The notes under the pieces are model-generated. The model saw only the letters and a list, made by a program, of their open reading frames with translations. It was not told the DNA's origin and did not search any database. A DNA stretch of 34,650 nucleotides, taken from positions 1 through 34,650 of IMG/VR virus record IMGVR_UViG_3300033148_002074. One strand, written 5' to 3'. The stretch is from a virus. The position numbers and the translations under genes are program-made. Position 1 is the stretch's first letter. Each line of letters opens with the position of its first letter. Of this stretch, positions 6,765 through 13,229 are shown piece by piece.

Positions 6765-6961
6765 GCCAATCACAAAACACCCTAATCAGACAGCACCTCG
6801 AAGATGGTCATAGCCTCACAGCGATGATGGCGTTAAATATGTTTGACTGCTTTAGGTTAAGCTCACGCATATTCGATCTTCGCAGCCAGGGCATGGATAT
6901 AGTCACAAGAAATATCACGCAGAACGGCAAATGCTTTGCATCATACAGTCTTGTTTTATAA
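6761..6961 (+). CDS. HTH_39-like winged-helix protein, 66 aa
   Basis: The whole protein fits a small winged-helix domain common in phages: IRQHLEDGHSLTAMMALNMF, then DCFRLSSRIFDLRSQGMDI and a closing strand. It probably binds DNA and regulates early transcription or acts in replication. Its start overlaps the preceding stop as ATGA. A hairpin terminator follows 14 bases after the stop. Confidence 0.78.
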   Translation: MSQSQNTLIRQHLEDGHSLTAMMALNMFDCFRLSSRIFDLRSQGMDIVTRNITQNGKCFASYSLVL

Positions 6962-6974
6962 ACAATAACCCCCC

Positions 6975-6999
6975 ACCGCCTAACCCAACATTAGGCGGT
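6975..6999 (+). terminator. Hairpin terminator of the early operon
   Basis: A perfect nine-base stem, ACCGCCTAA (6975-6983) with TTAGGCGGT (6991-6999), encloses a seven-base loop. It is followed by an AT-rich stretch (AACTATATTTTA) rather than a clean T run. It lies right after the HTH_39-like gene and before the next promoter. Confidence 0.7.
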
Positions 7000-7021
7000 A
7001 ACTATATTTTATGTAAAGTAT

Positions 7022-7029
7022 GGTATACT
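7022..7029 (+). promoter_or_regulatory. Extended -10 promoter for the modification operon
   Basis: TGG directly precedes TATACT (7024-7029), an extended -10 element. The -35 region is AT-rich with no good hexamer. The same TGn-TATAAT-like layout recurs near 10616, 21441 and, on the minus strand, 21373, which makes it a likely shared host-sigma promoter style. Confidence 0.6.
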
Positions 7030-7058
7030 TACGAATACCGATATAAGATATGAATTTT

Positions 7059-7142
7059 CTAGTGAGTGTCCAAGCTCTCGAAAGTCCTCCTCTCGGGGGA
7101 CATTCACTAGGTTATTCATTTAGTGATAGACTGCTTGGACAC
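7059..7142 (+). promoter_or_regulatory. Leader RNA with mutually exclusive hairpins and anti-SD loop
   Basis: One fold is a 13-base stem with a single G-U pair, CTAGTGAGTGTCC (7059-7071) with GGACATTCACTAG (7098-7110), whose 26-base loop carries AGTCCTCCTCT (7083-7093). A second fold pairs GTGTCCAAGC (7066-7075) with GCTTGGACAC (7133-7142) and allows an inner hairpin TCACTA/TAGTGA (7104-7109 with 7121-7126). The two folds compete for the same bases. This suggests a switch or attenuator ahead of the gene at 7184; the mechanism is inferred. Confidence 0.62.
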
Positions 7143-7183
7143 ACTCAATCACAAACCTAAATACAGTTGTTCCGAAAGATACA

Positions 7184-7816
7184 ATGGCAACAAAATTCGT
7201 AACGGTCGGCATAGATATTATGCACGATCAAAACCTTAGTCAAAGTCAAAAGTTTATTTTGGCAGAAATAGAACAGTTATCCTCTTTGGAAAAAGGATGT
7301 TTTGCCTCTAACCAACACTTTTCAGAACTTATAGGCATAGCAAAAGAAAGTGTTTCAAGAAGCATAAATAACCTACAGAAAAAAGGCTATATTGATATAG
7401 AAATCAAGGCAGGTTCACGCAACCATGACAGATTGTTAACCCTAAACAAAACGTCAAGACCCCCTAAACAAAACGTCAAGACCCCCTTAACAAAACATCA
7501 AGAGACTAAAGAGAATAAAACATCTAATATACATATTAATATACAAGACGGGGTAAACACAGAAGCATTTAAGATGTGGTGCAAGTATAAAGGCTCTAAA
7601 TATTCGAAACAAGCACAGATACTAAGCATGAATAAACTTGTAAGATTTGATGAGTACACGCAAAAGGAAATGGTAGAAGCTGCAATCATAAATGGATGGA
7701 AGGGACTATTTGAAATCAAAACACAAACAGCTTTTAAAGGCAAAGAACCAGAAGTAGGCTCATACGCCTGGAGAATGAAGCAACAACAAAATGAAATAGA
7801 TGTGGAGGTGATGTAG
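7184..7816 (+). CDS. Helix-turn-helix protein, possible replication initiator
   Basis: The 210-residue protein begins with a winged-helix domain (about residues 15-75) containing SNQHFSELIGIAKESVSRSI and NNLQKKGYIDI. This is the HTH_36/DnaD-like pattern seen in phage and plasmid replication initiators. After a low-complexity, Lys/Thr-rich linker, a C-terminal part (TEAFKMWCKYKG and EAAIINGWKGLFE) resembles phage replication protein C-terminal segments. It follows the structured leader and begins the operon holding the DNA-modification genes. With no polymerase or helicase gene in the window, an initiator that recruits host enzymes would make sense. The exact role is inferred. Confidence 0.72.
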   Translation: MATKFVTVGIDIMHDQNLSQSQKFILAEIEQLSSLEKGCFASNQHFSELIGIAKESVSRSINNLQKKGYIDIEIKAGSRNHDRLLTLNKTSRPPKQNVKTPLTKHQETKENKTSNIHINIQDGVNTEAFKMWCKYKGSKYSKQAQILSMNKLVRFDEYTQKEMVEAAIINGWKGLFEIKTQTAFKGKEPEVGSYAWRMKQQQNEIDVEVM

Positions 7817-8433
7817 TGCATGTTGAACAAATAAAAACAGACAAAACAAAACCATTTATACTAAAAAAGCATTATGCAAGACGTATGCCATCTATCAGCT
7901 ATGCTTTTGGACTGTTCACAGATGAGGGGATGATAGGGGTTGTTACTTTTGGGTCTCCTGCAAGTCCCCCTTTAGTAGTTGGGGTATGTGGTGAAGAATA
8001 TAAAAAATATGTAATTGAACTAAATAGGCTTGTTGTAAATAAGGATGCACCAGTCAACAGTGCTTCATTTCTTGTTTCAAATGCAATTAAAAAGATCGGG
8101 GATAAAATAGTGGTTAGTTATGCAGATAGAGGGCAGAGGCATAATGGCTATATTTATCAGGCTACAAACTTCATCTACACAGGGGCATCAAAAGAAAGAA
8201 CAGATATGGATGCAGGAGAAGGGAAACATGCAAGACATCATAATGGAGACAGAAGTAAAAGAAAACACAGAAGTAGTAAACATAGGTATATCTGTTTTGC
8301 AGGTTCAAAAACATTTAAAAAGTATGCTAGAAAAGCATTAAAATATAAGATAGAAACATATCCTAAAGAAGAGTCAAAAAAATACGAATGTATAGACATA
8401 CCAACCAAGACAACATTAATGGAGTTCATGTAA
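7816..8433 (+). CDS. mom: Mom-family DNA adenine hypermodification protein
   Basis: GTG at 7816 is the start, with a strong GGAGGTG eight bases upstream, and it overlaps the preceding stop by one base. The 205-residue protein shows the motif chain of Mom-like proteins: LKKHYARRMPSISYAFGLF, GVVTFGSPAS, a glycine-rich VGVCG, ELNRLVVNKDAPVNSASFLV, VSYADRGQRHNGYIYQATNF and SKHRYICF. Phage Mu Mom, a GNAT-related enzyme, places a methylcarbamoyl group on N6 of adenine in DNA and so blocks many restriction enzymes. A similar modification of this phage's DNA is expected. A C5-cytosine methyltransferase lies in the same operon. No Com-like translational activator is recognised nearby. Confidence 0.88.
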   Translation: MHVEQIKTDKTKPFILKKHYARRMPSISYAFGLFTDEGMIGVVTFGSPASPPLVVGVCGEEYKKYVIELNRLVVNKDAPVNSASFLVSNAIKKIGDKIVVSYADRGQRHNGYIYQATNFIYTGASKERTDMDAGEGKHARHHNGDRSKRKHRSSKHRYICFAGSKTFKKYARKALKYKIETYPKEESKKYECIDIPTKTTLMEFM

Positions 8434-8975
8434 TGATTAATATAAGAATAGCAAATTTAATGGGTTTAGACCTCAAATCAGCACAGCACTCAATCGCAAT
8501 AGATGAAGCCCTTATAGGCACAGAAGATACAGAAGCATTCTATCAATTCCTAGAAGATAAAAAGAACAGTATCGAGTATGAAACAAAGCCAGAAAGACTT
8601 TTAACACTATCACGAATGTATAAAAAGCTACAAGCAAACGCAAAGCTCCCACATGAAACCGCGATGAACTTCTCAAAGCAACTCACGCACAAAGTGGAAC
8701 AAGCCAGAATATTCATAAAGAACCAAATCGAACTTGGGAACGAAAAGCCTTTTTCTTCTTTGGTGGTGGACGGTCATTCGTATTTCACGGATAAAGAGAT
8801 CAAGACACTTTCGGGGCTTGGCAGAAGTTCGGTTATTGTTGAGTTATCGGAGCAGCATAAACTTGCAGAGAGTTTGATGCAATTGTTTTTGTCGAAGTAT
8901 ATTTCAAGAAGTAAATATGAGGCATTAAATAATAGCCAAAAAGAGGTTAGAAGATTGGTAGGAGGATTAACATGA
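8433..8975 (+). CDS. Hypothetical protein, 180 aa
   Basis: The start at 8433 has GGAG eight bases upstream and overlaps the Mom gene stop by one base; an in-frame ATG at 8388 would lie inside the Mom gene. The protein is soluble and largely helical, with EYETKPERLLTLSRMYKKLQ around residues 50-69. Its last about 24 residues (SRSKYEALNNSQKEVRRLVG and following) closely resemble the 28-residue product encoded at 9142. No family is recognised. Confidence 0.7.
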   Translation: MINIRIANLMGLDLKSAQHSIAIDEALIGTEDTEAFYQFLEDKKNSIEYETKPERLLTLSRMYKKLQANAKLPHETAMNFSKQLTHKVEQARIFIKNQIELGNEKPFSSLVVDGHSYFTDKEIKTLSGLGRSSVIVELSEQHKLAESLMQLFLSKYISRSKYEALNNSQKEVRRLVGGLT

Positions 8976-9145
8976 AATCAAACAAGCAAATAATAGAAGA
9001 GATGTTACAGAGAGATGGCTTTACTGAAAATGAAATAAAGTTAGCAAGTTTAGACACATTAGCAGACGACCTTTTAAGAGAAATGGTTTTAAACGAAAGT
9101 GATGATTATGGCACTTTTAAAGGCGAACTAGAAGCAGAGAGATGA
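8972..9145 (+). CDS. Small acidic hypothetical protein, 57 aa
   Basis: This short frame starts in an ATGA overlap with the preceding gene, and GGAGG (8961-8965) is placed seven bases ahead. It encodes an acidic, helical protein (IIEEMLQRDGFTENEIKLAS at about residues 7-26). The strong ribosome site and tandem four-base overlaps at both ends support it as a real gene. No function is known. Confidence 0.62.
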   Translation: MKSNKQIIEEMLQRDGFTENEIKLASLDTLADDLLREMVLNESDDYGTFKGELEAER

Positions 9146-9228
9146 GTAAGGATATAGCAAAGAGTAAGTATGCCACGCTATCAAGTGGTCAAAAGAAAGT
9201 GAAGAGATTAGTGAAGGGGATGGGGTGA
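9142..9228 (+). CDS. 28-residue peptide resembling the tail of the 8433 gene product
   Basis: The frame starts in an ATGA overlap and ends in a GTGA overlap with the next gene. It encodes MSKDIAKSKYATLSSGQKKV and ends KRLVKGMG, matching the C-terminus of the upstream 180-residue protein (SRSKYEALNNSQKEVRRLVG). That protein-level similarity argues that it is translated or is a remnant of a duplicated tail domain. Function unknown. Confidence 0.5.
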   Translation: MSKDIAKSKYATLSSGQKKVKRLVKGMG

Positions 9229-9455
9229 AGAAGATAAAACATATTAAATATGGCATAGGAATAGTAGATGATAATTTGCAACATAATTGTAGGGGAAACG
9301 AGGTTTTCGTAAAGTTCATTGATAATCTACCAATATTAAAATCTACGGCTATTGCTGGATATCAAGGGGGGCACTACACAGAAGAGACAATGTATGAAAA
9401 CTCAGATATAGTGGACATAAAAGATATTGTTTATTTGGATGAAGAACAAATATGA
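9225..9455 (+). CDS. Small protein, possible SH3/Tudor-like fold, 76 aa
   Basis: It begins with GTG at 9225 within a G-rich ribosome site, overlapping the preceding stop. The sequence IKYGIGIVDDN followed by EVFVKFID resembles the start of small Tudor/KOW-like beta-barrels that bind nucleic acid or polymerase. The similarity is weak and the function unknown. It overlaps the methyltransferase gene by four bases. Confidence 0.6.
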   Translation: MKKIKHIKYGIGIVDDNLQHNCRGNEVFVKFIDNLPILKSTAIAGYQGGHYTEETMYENSDIVDIKDIVYLDEEQI

Positions 9456-10543
9456 AGATAGCAACATTATTCTCAGGCATCGGAGCACCCGAACAGGGAG
9501 CAAAACGAGTTTATCTAAACCATGAGGTGGTTTTCGCTTGTGAATTTGATAAGTTTGCAAGACAGAGCTATGAAGCAAACTATGACATAGCACCGGAACA
9601 CTTCCATAAAGATGTTCACGATTTAGATGCTACGCAATACAGGGACAACATAGATATACTCGTGGGAGGAAGTCCTTGTCAGGCGTTTTCACTCGCAGGA
9701 CTACGACAAGGAACAGAGGACGAAAGAGGTCAATTAATTTATCAATACATCAGAGTAGTCGATGAGTGCAGACCAGAGATAATCGTATATGAGAATGTTA
9801 AAGGCATTATGAGTATCGACAATGGAAACACGATAAAAGATTTCGTCCAGGCACTCAGAGATATAGGCTATCATTGTCATTATGGAGTAGTGAACACCAA
9901 AGATTATGGAGTGCCGCAGAACAGAGAGCGTTTGTTTTTGGTTGGGTTTTTGGATAGCGACCTCTATCACAAGTTCCATTTTGCAGATAAACAGAAGCTT
10001 ACCAGAAGGCTGAAAGATGTGCTTGAAGATGATGTTGATGAGAAGTATTATCTAAGTGATAAAGCAGTTAATTTTTTCAAGCAAAATTCAATAAACAATG
10101 AAGCTAAAGGAAATGGTTTTAGATTTTCTCCTACAGAGGGAAACTCCCACGCAAAAGCACTCACAACACTTGCGGGCAGTAGAATGGATGATAATTTTAT
10201 AAAAGTCCAATCAGCAACCAAGCAAGGCTATGAAACAGCCACAACAGGTGACAGCATAAACCTATCAGTACCAAACAGCAAGACAAGACGAGGCAGAGTA
10301 GGCAAACAAGTAGCTCAATGTTTGGATACTGCTTGTAATCAGGCGGTGGTTGAGGAACGCATACGCAAACTAACACCAAGAGAGTGCCTAAGACTCCAAG
10401 ACTTCCCGGATGATTTTAAAATAGTAGTGTCAGACTCTCAAGCTTATAAACAAGCAGGAAACAGCATGAGCGTAAACATACTAGAAATGATATTTAATCA
10501 AATAGAAAAAGCAAGACGAGGTGAAAGTATAGGACTGTTTTAG
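9452..10543 (+). CDS. C5-cytosine DNA methyltransferase
   Basis: The 363-residue protein has the ordered motifs of the Dcm/HhaI class. Motif I is FSGIGAPEQG (7-16, AdoMet binding). Motif IV is GGSPCQAFS with catalytic C76. Motif VI is ENV (114-116), motif VIII QNRERLFLVG (156-165), motif IX RECLRLQDFP (near 310) and motif X QAGNSMS (near 336). The variable target-recognition region lies between about 170 and 305. It transfers a methyl group from AdoMet to carbon 5 of cytosine. No restriction enzyme gene is next to it, so it acts as an orphan, probably protecting phage DNA along with the Mom-like enzyme. Its ATG overlaps the preceding gene as ATGA. The target site cannot be told from the sequence. 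Confidence 0.95.
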   Translation: MKIATLFSGIGAPEQGAKRVYLNHEVVFACEFDKFARQSYEANYDIAPEHFHKDVHDLDATQYRDNIDILVGGSPCQAFSLAGLRQGTEDERGQLIYQYIRVVDECRPEIIVYENVKGIMSIDNGNTIKDFVQALRDIGYHCHYGVVNTKDYGVPQNRERLFLVGFLDSDLYHKFHFADKQKLTRRLKDVLEDDVDEKYYLSDKAVNFFKQNSINNEAKGNGFRFSPTEGNSHAKALTTLAGSRMDDNFIKVQSATKQGYETATTGDSINLSVPNSKTRRGRVGKQVAQCLDTACNQAVVEERIRKLTPRECLRLQDFPDDFKIVVSDSQAYKQAGNSMSVNILEMIFNQIEKARRGESIGLF

Positions 10544-10592
10544 TTACATATCCACACACTCTCAACAAACAAGCACAAATAACGTGGGTTAG

Positions 10593-10621
10593 TTGGTGTT
10601 GTGGCTGGAAAGTGGTATAAT
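10593..10621 (+). promoter_or_regulatory. Promoter of the SSB/packaging operon
   Basis: A -35-like TTGGTG (10593-10598) lies 17 bases before TATAAT (10616-10621), which is itself preceded by TGG, an extended -10. It stands in the 209-base gap after the methyltransferase gene and would start a transcript with a leader of about 125 bases. Confidence 0.72.
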
Positions 10622-10654
10622 TAAGTATGTGGTTATTGTAAAATAATCTCACAA

Positions 10655-10745
10655 GAGTCTTTTTTAAAGAGGACTCGGCTACTCTTCCCCTTCACGGACA
10701 CGGGTTGAGTCCTCCTCTTTAAAATGGCAAAAGTTCGTGAAGGAG
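10655..10745 (+). promoter_or_regulatory. Leader RNA with predicted pseudoknot covering a ribosome site
   Basis: Helix one pairs TTTTAAAGAGGACTC (10662-10676) with GAGTCCTCCTCTTTAAAA (10707-10724), leaving three bases bulged. Helix two pairs CCTTCACGGAC (10689-10699), inside the loop of helix one, with GTTCGTGAAGG (10733-10743), just beyond it, giving an H-type pseudoknot. The second arm contains most of AAGGAG (10740-10745), the ribosome site of the gene at 10753. A local hairpin GAGTC/GACTC (10655-10659 with 10672-10676) competes with helix one. The pairings are visible; translational control is inferred. Confidence 0.65.
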
Positions 10746-10752
10746 CTACACA

Positions 10753-11025
10753 ATGAACAAACAAAACCCATTATTAGGAAAAGGGGATTATACTCTAATG
10801 AGAGTAATAAATGAAGAGACACAAATAAGAGGCTTAGCCATAGTAAATGCAAATCGCTTTAAAACATTTGGAGAAGTAGGAGAAGAGGTGGATATTTTGC
10901 ACATAGAAAGTATAGATGATGAGAAAGATATAGCTATTTATTTTACAAACCTAGAAGGGGTAGACGCATTATTGCTCGAACTTACTTTACTAAGAGAAGA
11001 TATTAGAAAGGACAATCATGTATAA
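10753..11025 (+). CDS. Hypothetical protein, 90 aa
   Basis: ATG 10753 follows AAGGAG by seven bases. It is the first gene downstream of the structured leader and overlaps the SSB gene by eight bases. The protein is acidic with no recognised motif. Its place suggests it is expressed together with SSB, possibly under leader control. Confidence 0.68.
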   Translation: MNKQNPLLGKGDYTLMRVINEETQIRGLAIVNANRFKTFGEVGEEVDILHIESIDDEKDIAIYFTNLEGVDALLLELTLLREDIRKDNHV

Positions 11026-11509
11026 CAAAATAATCCTAGCAGGAAACCTAACAAGAGACATCGAAATACGCTACACACAGGGCGGTTCAGCTATAGGGAA
11101 CACAGGTATAGCAACTTCACGCAAATTCAAATCACAATCAGGTGAACAGAAAGAAGAAACTCTCTTTGTAGATTTAACTTTCTTTGGACGTACAGCCGAG
11201 ATAGCAAATCAATACCTACGCAAAGGCTCAAAGGTTTTAGTCGATGGACGCTTAAAATTGGATAACTGGACTGCACAAGACGGCACAAAGCGAAGTAAGC
11301 ACTCAGTCACAGTTGAGAACCTACAGATGCTAGGCAGTAAAGACGACAGCCACCAAGACGCACCACCACCAAGCTCAACACCACCACAAAGCGGATATCA
11401 AGCACCACCACAAAACTCACACGCTTCACAGCCACAGGGTGGAGCGATACCCTCAATCGATATAGACGATGACTCGATACCATTCGCTCCCATGAATTGG
11501 AGGTTATAA
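11018..11509 (+). CDS. ssb: Single-stranded DNA-binding protein
   Basis: The first about 108 residues form the bacterial-type OB fold: MYNKIILAGNLTRDIEIRYT, ATSRKF, LFVDLTFFGRTAEIANQYLR, KGSKVLVDGRL and an SVTVENLQML end. A Pro/Ser/Gln-rich linker follows. The acidic protein-interaction tip DDDSIPF is present but is followed by seven more residues (APMNWRL), whereas it is normally the extreme C-terminus. The codons of that extension carry the GGAGG ribosome site for the next gene. SSB would protect replication and recombination intermediates and work with the ERF protein. Confidence 0.94.
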   Translation: MYNKIILAGNLTRDIEIRYTQGGSAIGNTGIATSRKFKSQSGEQKEETLFVDLTFFGRTAEIANQYLRKGSKVLVDGRLKLDNWTAQDGTKRSKHSVTVENLQMLGSKDDSHQDAPPPSSTPPQSGYQAPPQNSHASQPQGGAIPSIDIDDDSIPFAPMNWRL

Positions 11510-11691
11510 TGAAACACACTATTATGACCGTTGACGGAATGTTTATAGAAGATGAAAACATCATCAAAGAAGTAAAAGACATGATGCACAATAGATTAGA
11601 CTATACCTACATCCACAACAAGAGAGTTTCAGTTTACAGCGACAAGCGTTTGCATGATGAGCGGGTGACGAGAATTGAGGTCGAGGGATGA
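11509..11691 (+). CDS. Small hypothetical protein, 60 aa
   Basis: ATG 11509 overlaps the SSB stop in a TAATG junction with GGAGG just upstream; an in-frame start at 11497 inside the ssb gene is less likely. The protein shows no motif I recognise (MKHTIMTVDGMFIEDEN start). It overlaps the next gene by four bases. Confidence 0.62.
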   Translation: MKHTIMTVDGMFIEDENIIKEVKDMMHNRLDYTYIHNKRVSVYSDKRLHDERVTRIEVEG

Positions 11692-11909
11692 AAAGAGAAG
11701 AAGCATATAAGTTACCACTTGAATGGAACACAATACAAGAACCACAAACAAAAATACTAATAGATAAAATCTACAATGATTTCGAGTCAAGGACTTGTGA
11801 AAACTGCTATCATTTTATAAAAAGGCATGGCGATTGTTTTATTCTGCCAATAGACATAAATACTCTCCCAGAAGATTTCGCTTGTAGTAAGTGGGAGAAA
11901 ATCGTATGA
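11688..11909 (+). CDS. Small cysteine protein of a three-member phage family (copy 1)
   Basis: The 73-residue protein starts MKREEAY and has FESRTCENC near residues 32-40, a later cysteine, and ends FACSKWEKIV. The four cysteines in a CxxC, C, C pattern could bind zinc. Nearly the same words occur in the product of 20399..20665 (FESRTCENC and FGCNKWEKRD) and a weaker version in 20871..21104. The family is not one I know, and its function is unknown. Confidence 0.72.
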   Translation: MKREEAYKLPLEWNTIQEPQTKILIDKIYNDFESRTCENCYHFIKRHGDCFILPIDINTLPEDFACSKWEKIV

Positions 11910-12130
11910 ATGATAAAATATACAAATCACTATCAAAAGCCTCACAAGATATTATGAGAGGCAAAATAAAAAGTTTTGCCATGATATACTCAGCAGATGA
12001 TGGGGAGTTTACTACCATATATGATAAAGATACAAACACAAGTGCTCTCGAACTTATAGGCGGGTTAGATTATCTTAAAAGTAGAGTGATGGTAGGATAT
12101 TTTAAAGATGAGGACACCAACGATGAGTAA
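11906..12130 (+). CDS. Hypothetical protein, 74 aa
   Basis: The start at 11906 makes an ATGA overlap with the preceding gene, and GGGAG is placed upstream; an in-frame ATG at 11891 would extend it by five residues. The sequence mixes polar and beta-like stretches (SFAMIYSADDGEFTTIYDKD). No domain is recognised. Confidence 0.65.
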   Translation: MNDKIYKSLSKASQDIMRGKIKSFAMIYSADDGEFTTIYDKDTNTSALELIGGLDYLKSRVMVGYFKDEDTNDE

Positions 12131-12353
12131 ATCAATCATACACACAATGTCAAAACAAGCTAGGCTTTTAATGTTCTTAGATTATGTTGACTCAAAAACA
12201 TCACACGAAAGACCAAAACTAATGGAAAAGTGGGATGAGTGCGGTCTTGCAAGAAGAGGAATTTATATGGAAATAGACAAAGGTAAGCCATGTATGGGTA
12301 AACATGAAGTAAAAAGCCTTATGCTTGATGTGATTATTGGAGCAGTACAATGA
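12123..12353 (+). CDS. Small hypothetical protein, 76 aa
   Basis: ATG 12123 is preferred because AGGA lies nine bases upstream; an earlier ATG at 12108 is possible. The protein is basic, with the segment RARPK-like helices absent and a patch ARRGIYMEIDKGKPCMGKHE near the middle. No family is recognised. It overlaps the neighbouring genes at both ends, consistent with a tightly packed operon. Confidence 0.62.
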   Translation: MSKSIIHTMSKQARLLMFLDYVDSKTSHERPKLMEKWDECGLARRGIYMEIDKGKPCMGKHEVKSLMLDVIIGAVQ

Positions 12354-12607
12354 CAATTAAAACACCCATAAAACAAAGCAAGAGAACCATGTATGAGGTC
12401 AAAGAAACGCTCAAAGCCATCCAGCACATCAATAAGGATAAATACCTAGCCGATGACCTGGATATTTCATACAACACACTACGCAACGCAGTAAGCAGAA
12501 ATGTAATAACAGCTAATATGTACGAGAAGATACTCTCATACTGTTTTGTGAAGCGTATCGACCCTATGGCAGTATTTTATAAGACAAGGAGTGCAAATGC
12601 CATATAA
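12350..12607 (+). CDS. CI-type helix-turn-helix protein, 85 aa
   Basis: The part from about residue 30 (KYLADDLDISYNTLRNAVSR, then NVITANMYEKILSYC) fits the N-terminal DNA-binding domain of phage CI-like repressors. The oligomerisation domain of a full repressor is missing, so it is a small DNA-binding regulator rather than a complete CI. It lies in the middle of the SSB-to-terminase operon, not beside the divergent promoters, so control of middle or late genes is one possibility. Confidence 0.7.
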   Translation: MTIKTPIKQSKRTMYEVKETLKAIQHINKDKYLADDLDISYNTLRNAVSRNVITANMYEKILSYCFVKRIDPMAVFYKTRSANAI

Positions 12608-13229
12608 AGACCCAAATCAAAAAAGAGCGTTTCAAAGAGAGTGGACTAAAAACAAAAGAGGGGTAAAACGATGCGTGCATTGTACCGAGATACTCCCCTA
12701 CCACCGATCAAAGTTCTGTAACGAGGGATGTTCTGATAAGTACCACAAAGAACAAGTAAGACTTAAAAGACAAAAAGAGAAAGACAGTCAAGCACCAAGG
12801 TTCTGTAAATATATCCATTGTAGAAAACTACTCCCAAAAGAAGCACATACAACAAAGAAATACTGCCAGGGTACGGATTGTGCGTATAAGATGAACCAAC
12901 TCGAAGCTAAAAAGCACAGAGACGCAAACAAGAAAGAACACAAACCTGTTTTCAGACCATGCAAACTAGAAGGATGTGATAAAACCTTTGAAGTAGAAAA
13001 GCGAAAGTCATTAACTCGATACTGTTCGGATGAGTGTAGAAAAGAAAAAAACAGGAGAGCATGGCGAAAGAACGCAATCAAAGAGAAGGACAAACTAAAG
13101 ACTACCATCGAAGAAAAGAATGTGAGAGGGAACGGAAAGCCTAAAGAGTTTAGCCTTCCTAAGAGGTTTTTAGTGAGAGGGCTTATATCTAATGGCAATA
13201 GAGCAGATAGCATAAGTGTTAACGCCTAA
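12597..13229 (+). CDS. Triple zinc-ribbon protein, 210 aa
   Basis: ATG 12597 sits six bases after AAGGA; an in-frame GTG at 12591 is less well placed. Three similar four-cysteine clusters are visible: C26/C29/C41/C45, C70/C75/C90/C95 and C122/C127/C143/C147. Each ends with a (K/R)(F/Y)C-x3-4-C pattern like treble-clef or ribbon zinc fingers. The remaining sequence is very basic and helical, starting MPYKDPNQKRAFQREW, a stretch often seen in phage HNH-associated proteins. Nucleic-acid binding is likely. It directly precedes two putative nuclease genes, so a recombination or DNA-processing partner role is inferred. Confidence 0.75.
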   Translation: MPYKDPNQKRAFQREWTKNKRGVKRCVHCTEILPYHRSKFCNEGCSDKYHKEQVRLKRQKEKDSQAPRFCKYIHCRKLLPKEAHTTKKYCQGTDCAYKMNQLEAKKHRDANKKEHKPVFRPCKLEGCDKTFEVEKRKSLTRYCSDECRKEKNRRAWRKNAIKEKDKLKTTIEEKNVRGNGKPKEFSLPKRFLVRGLISNGNRADSISVNA

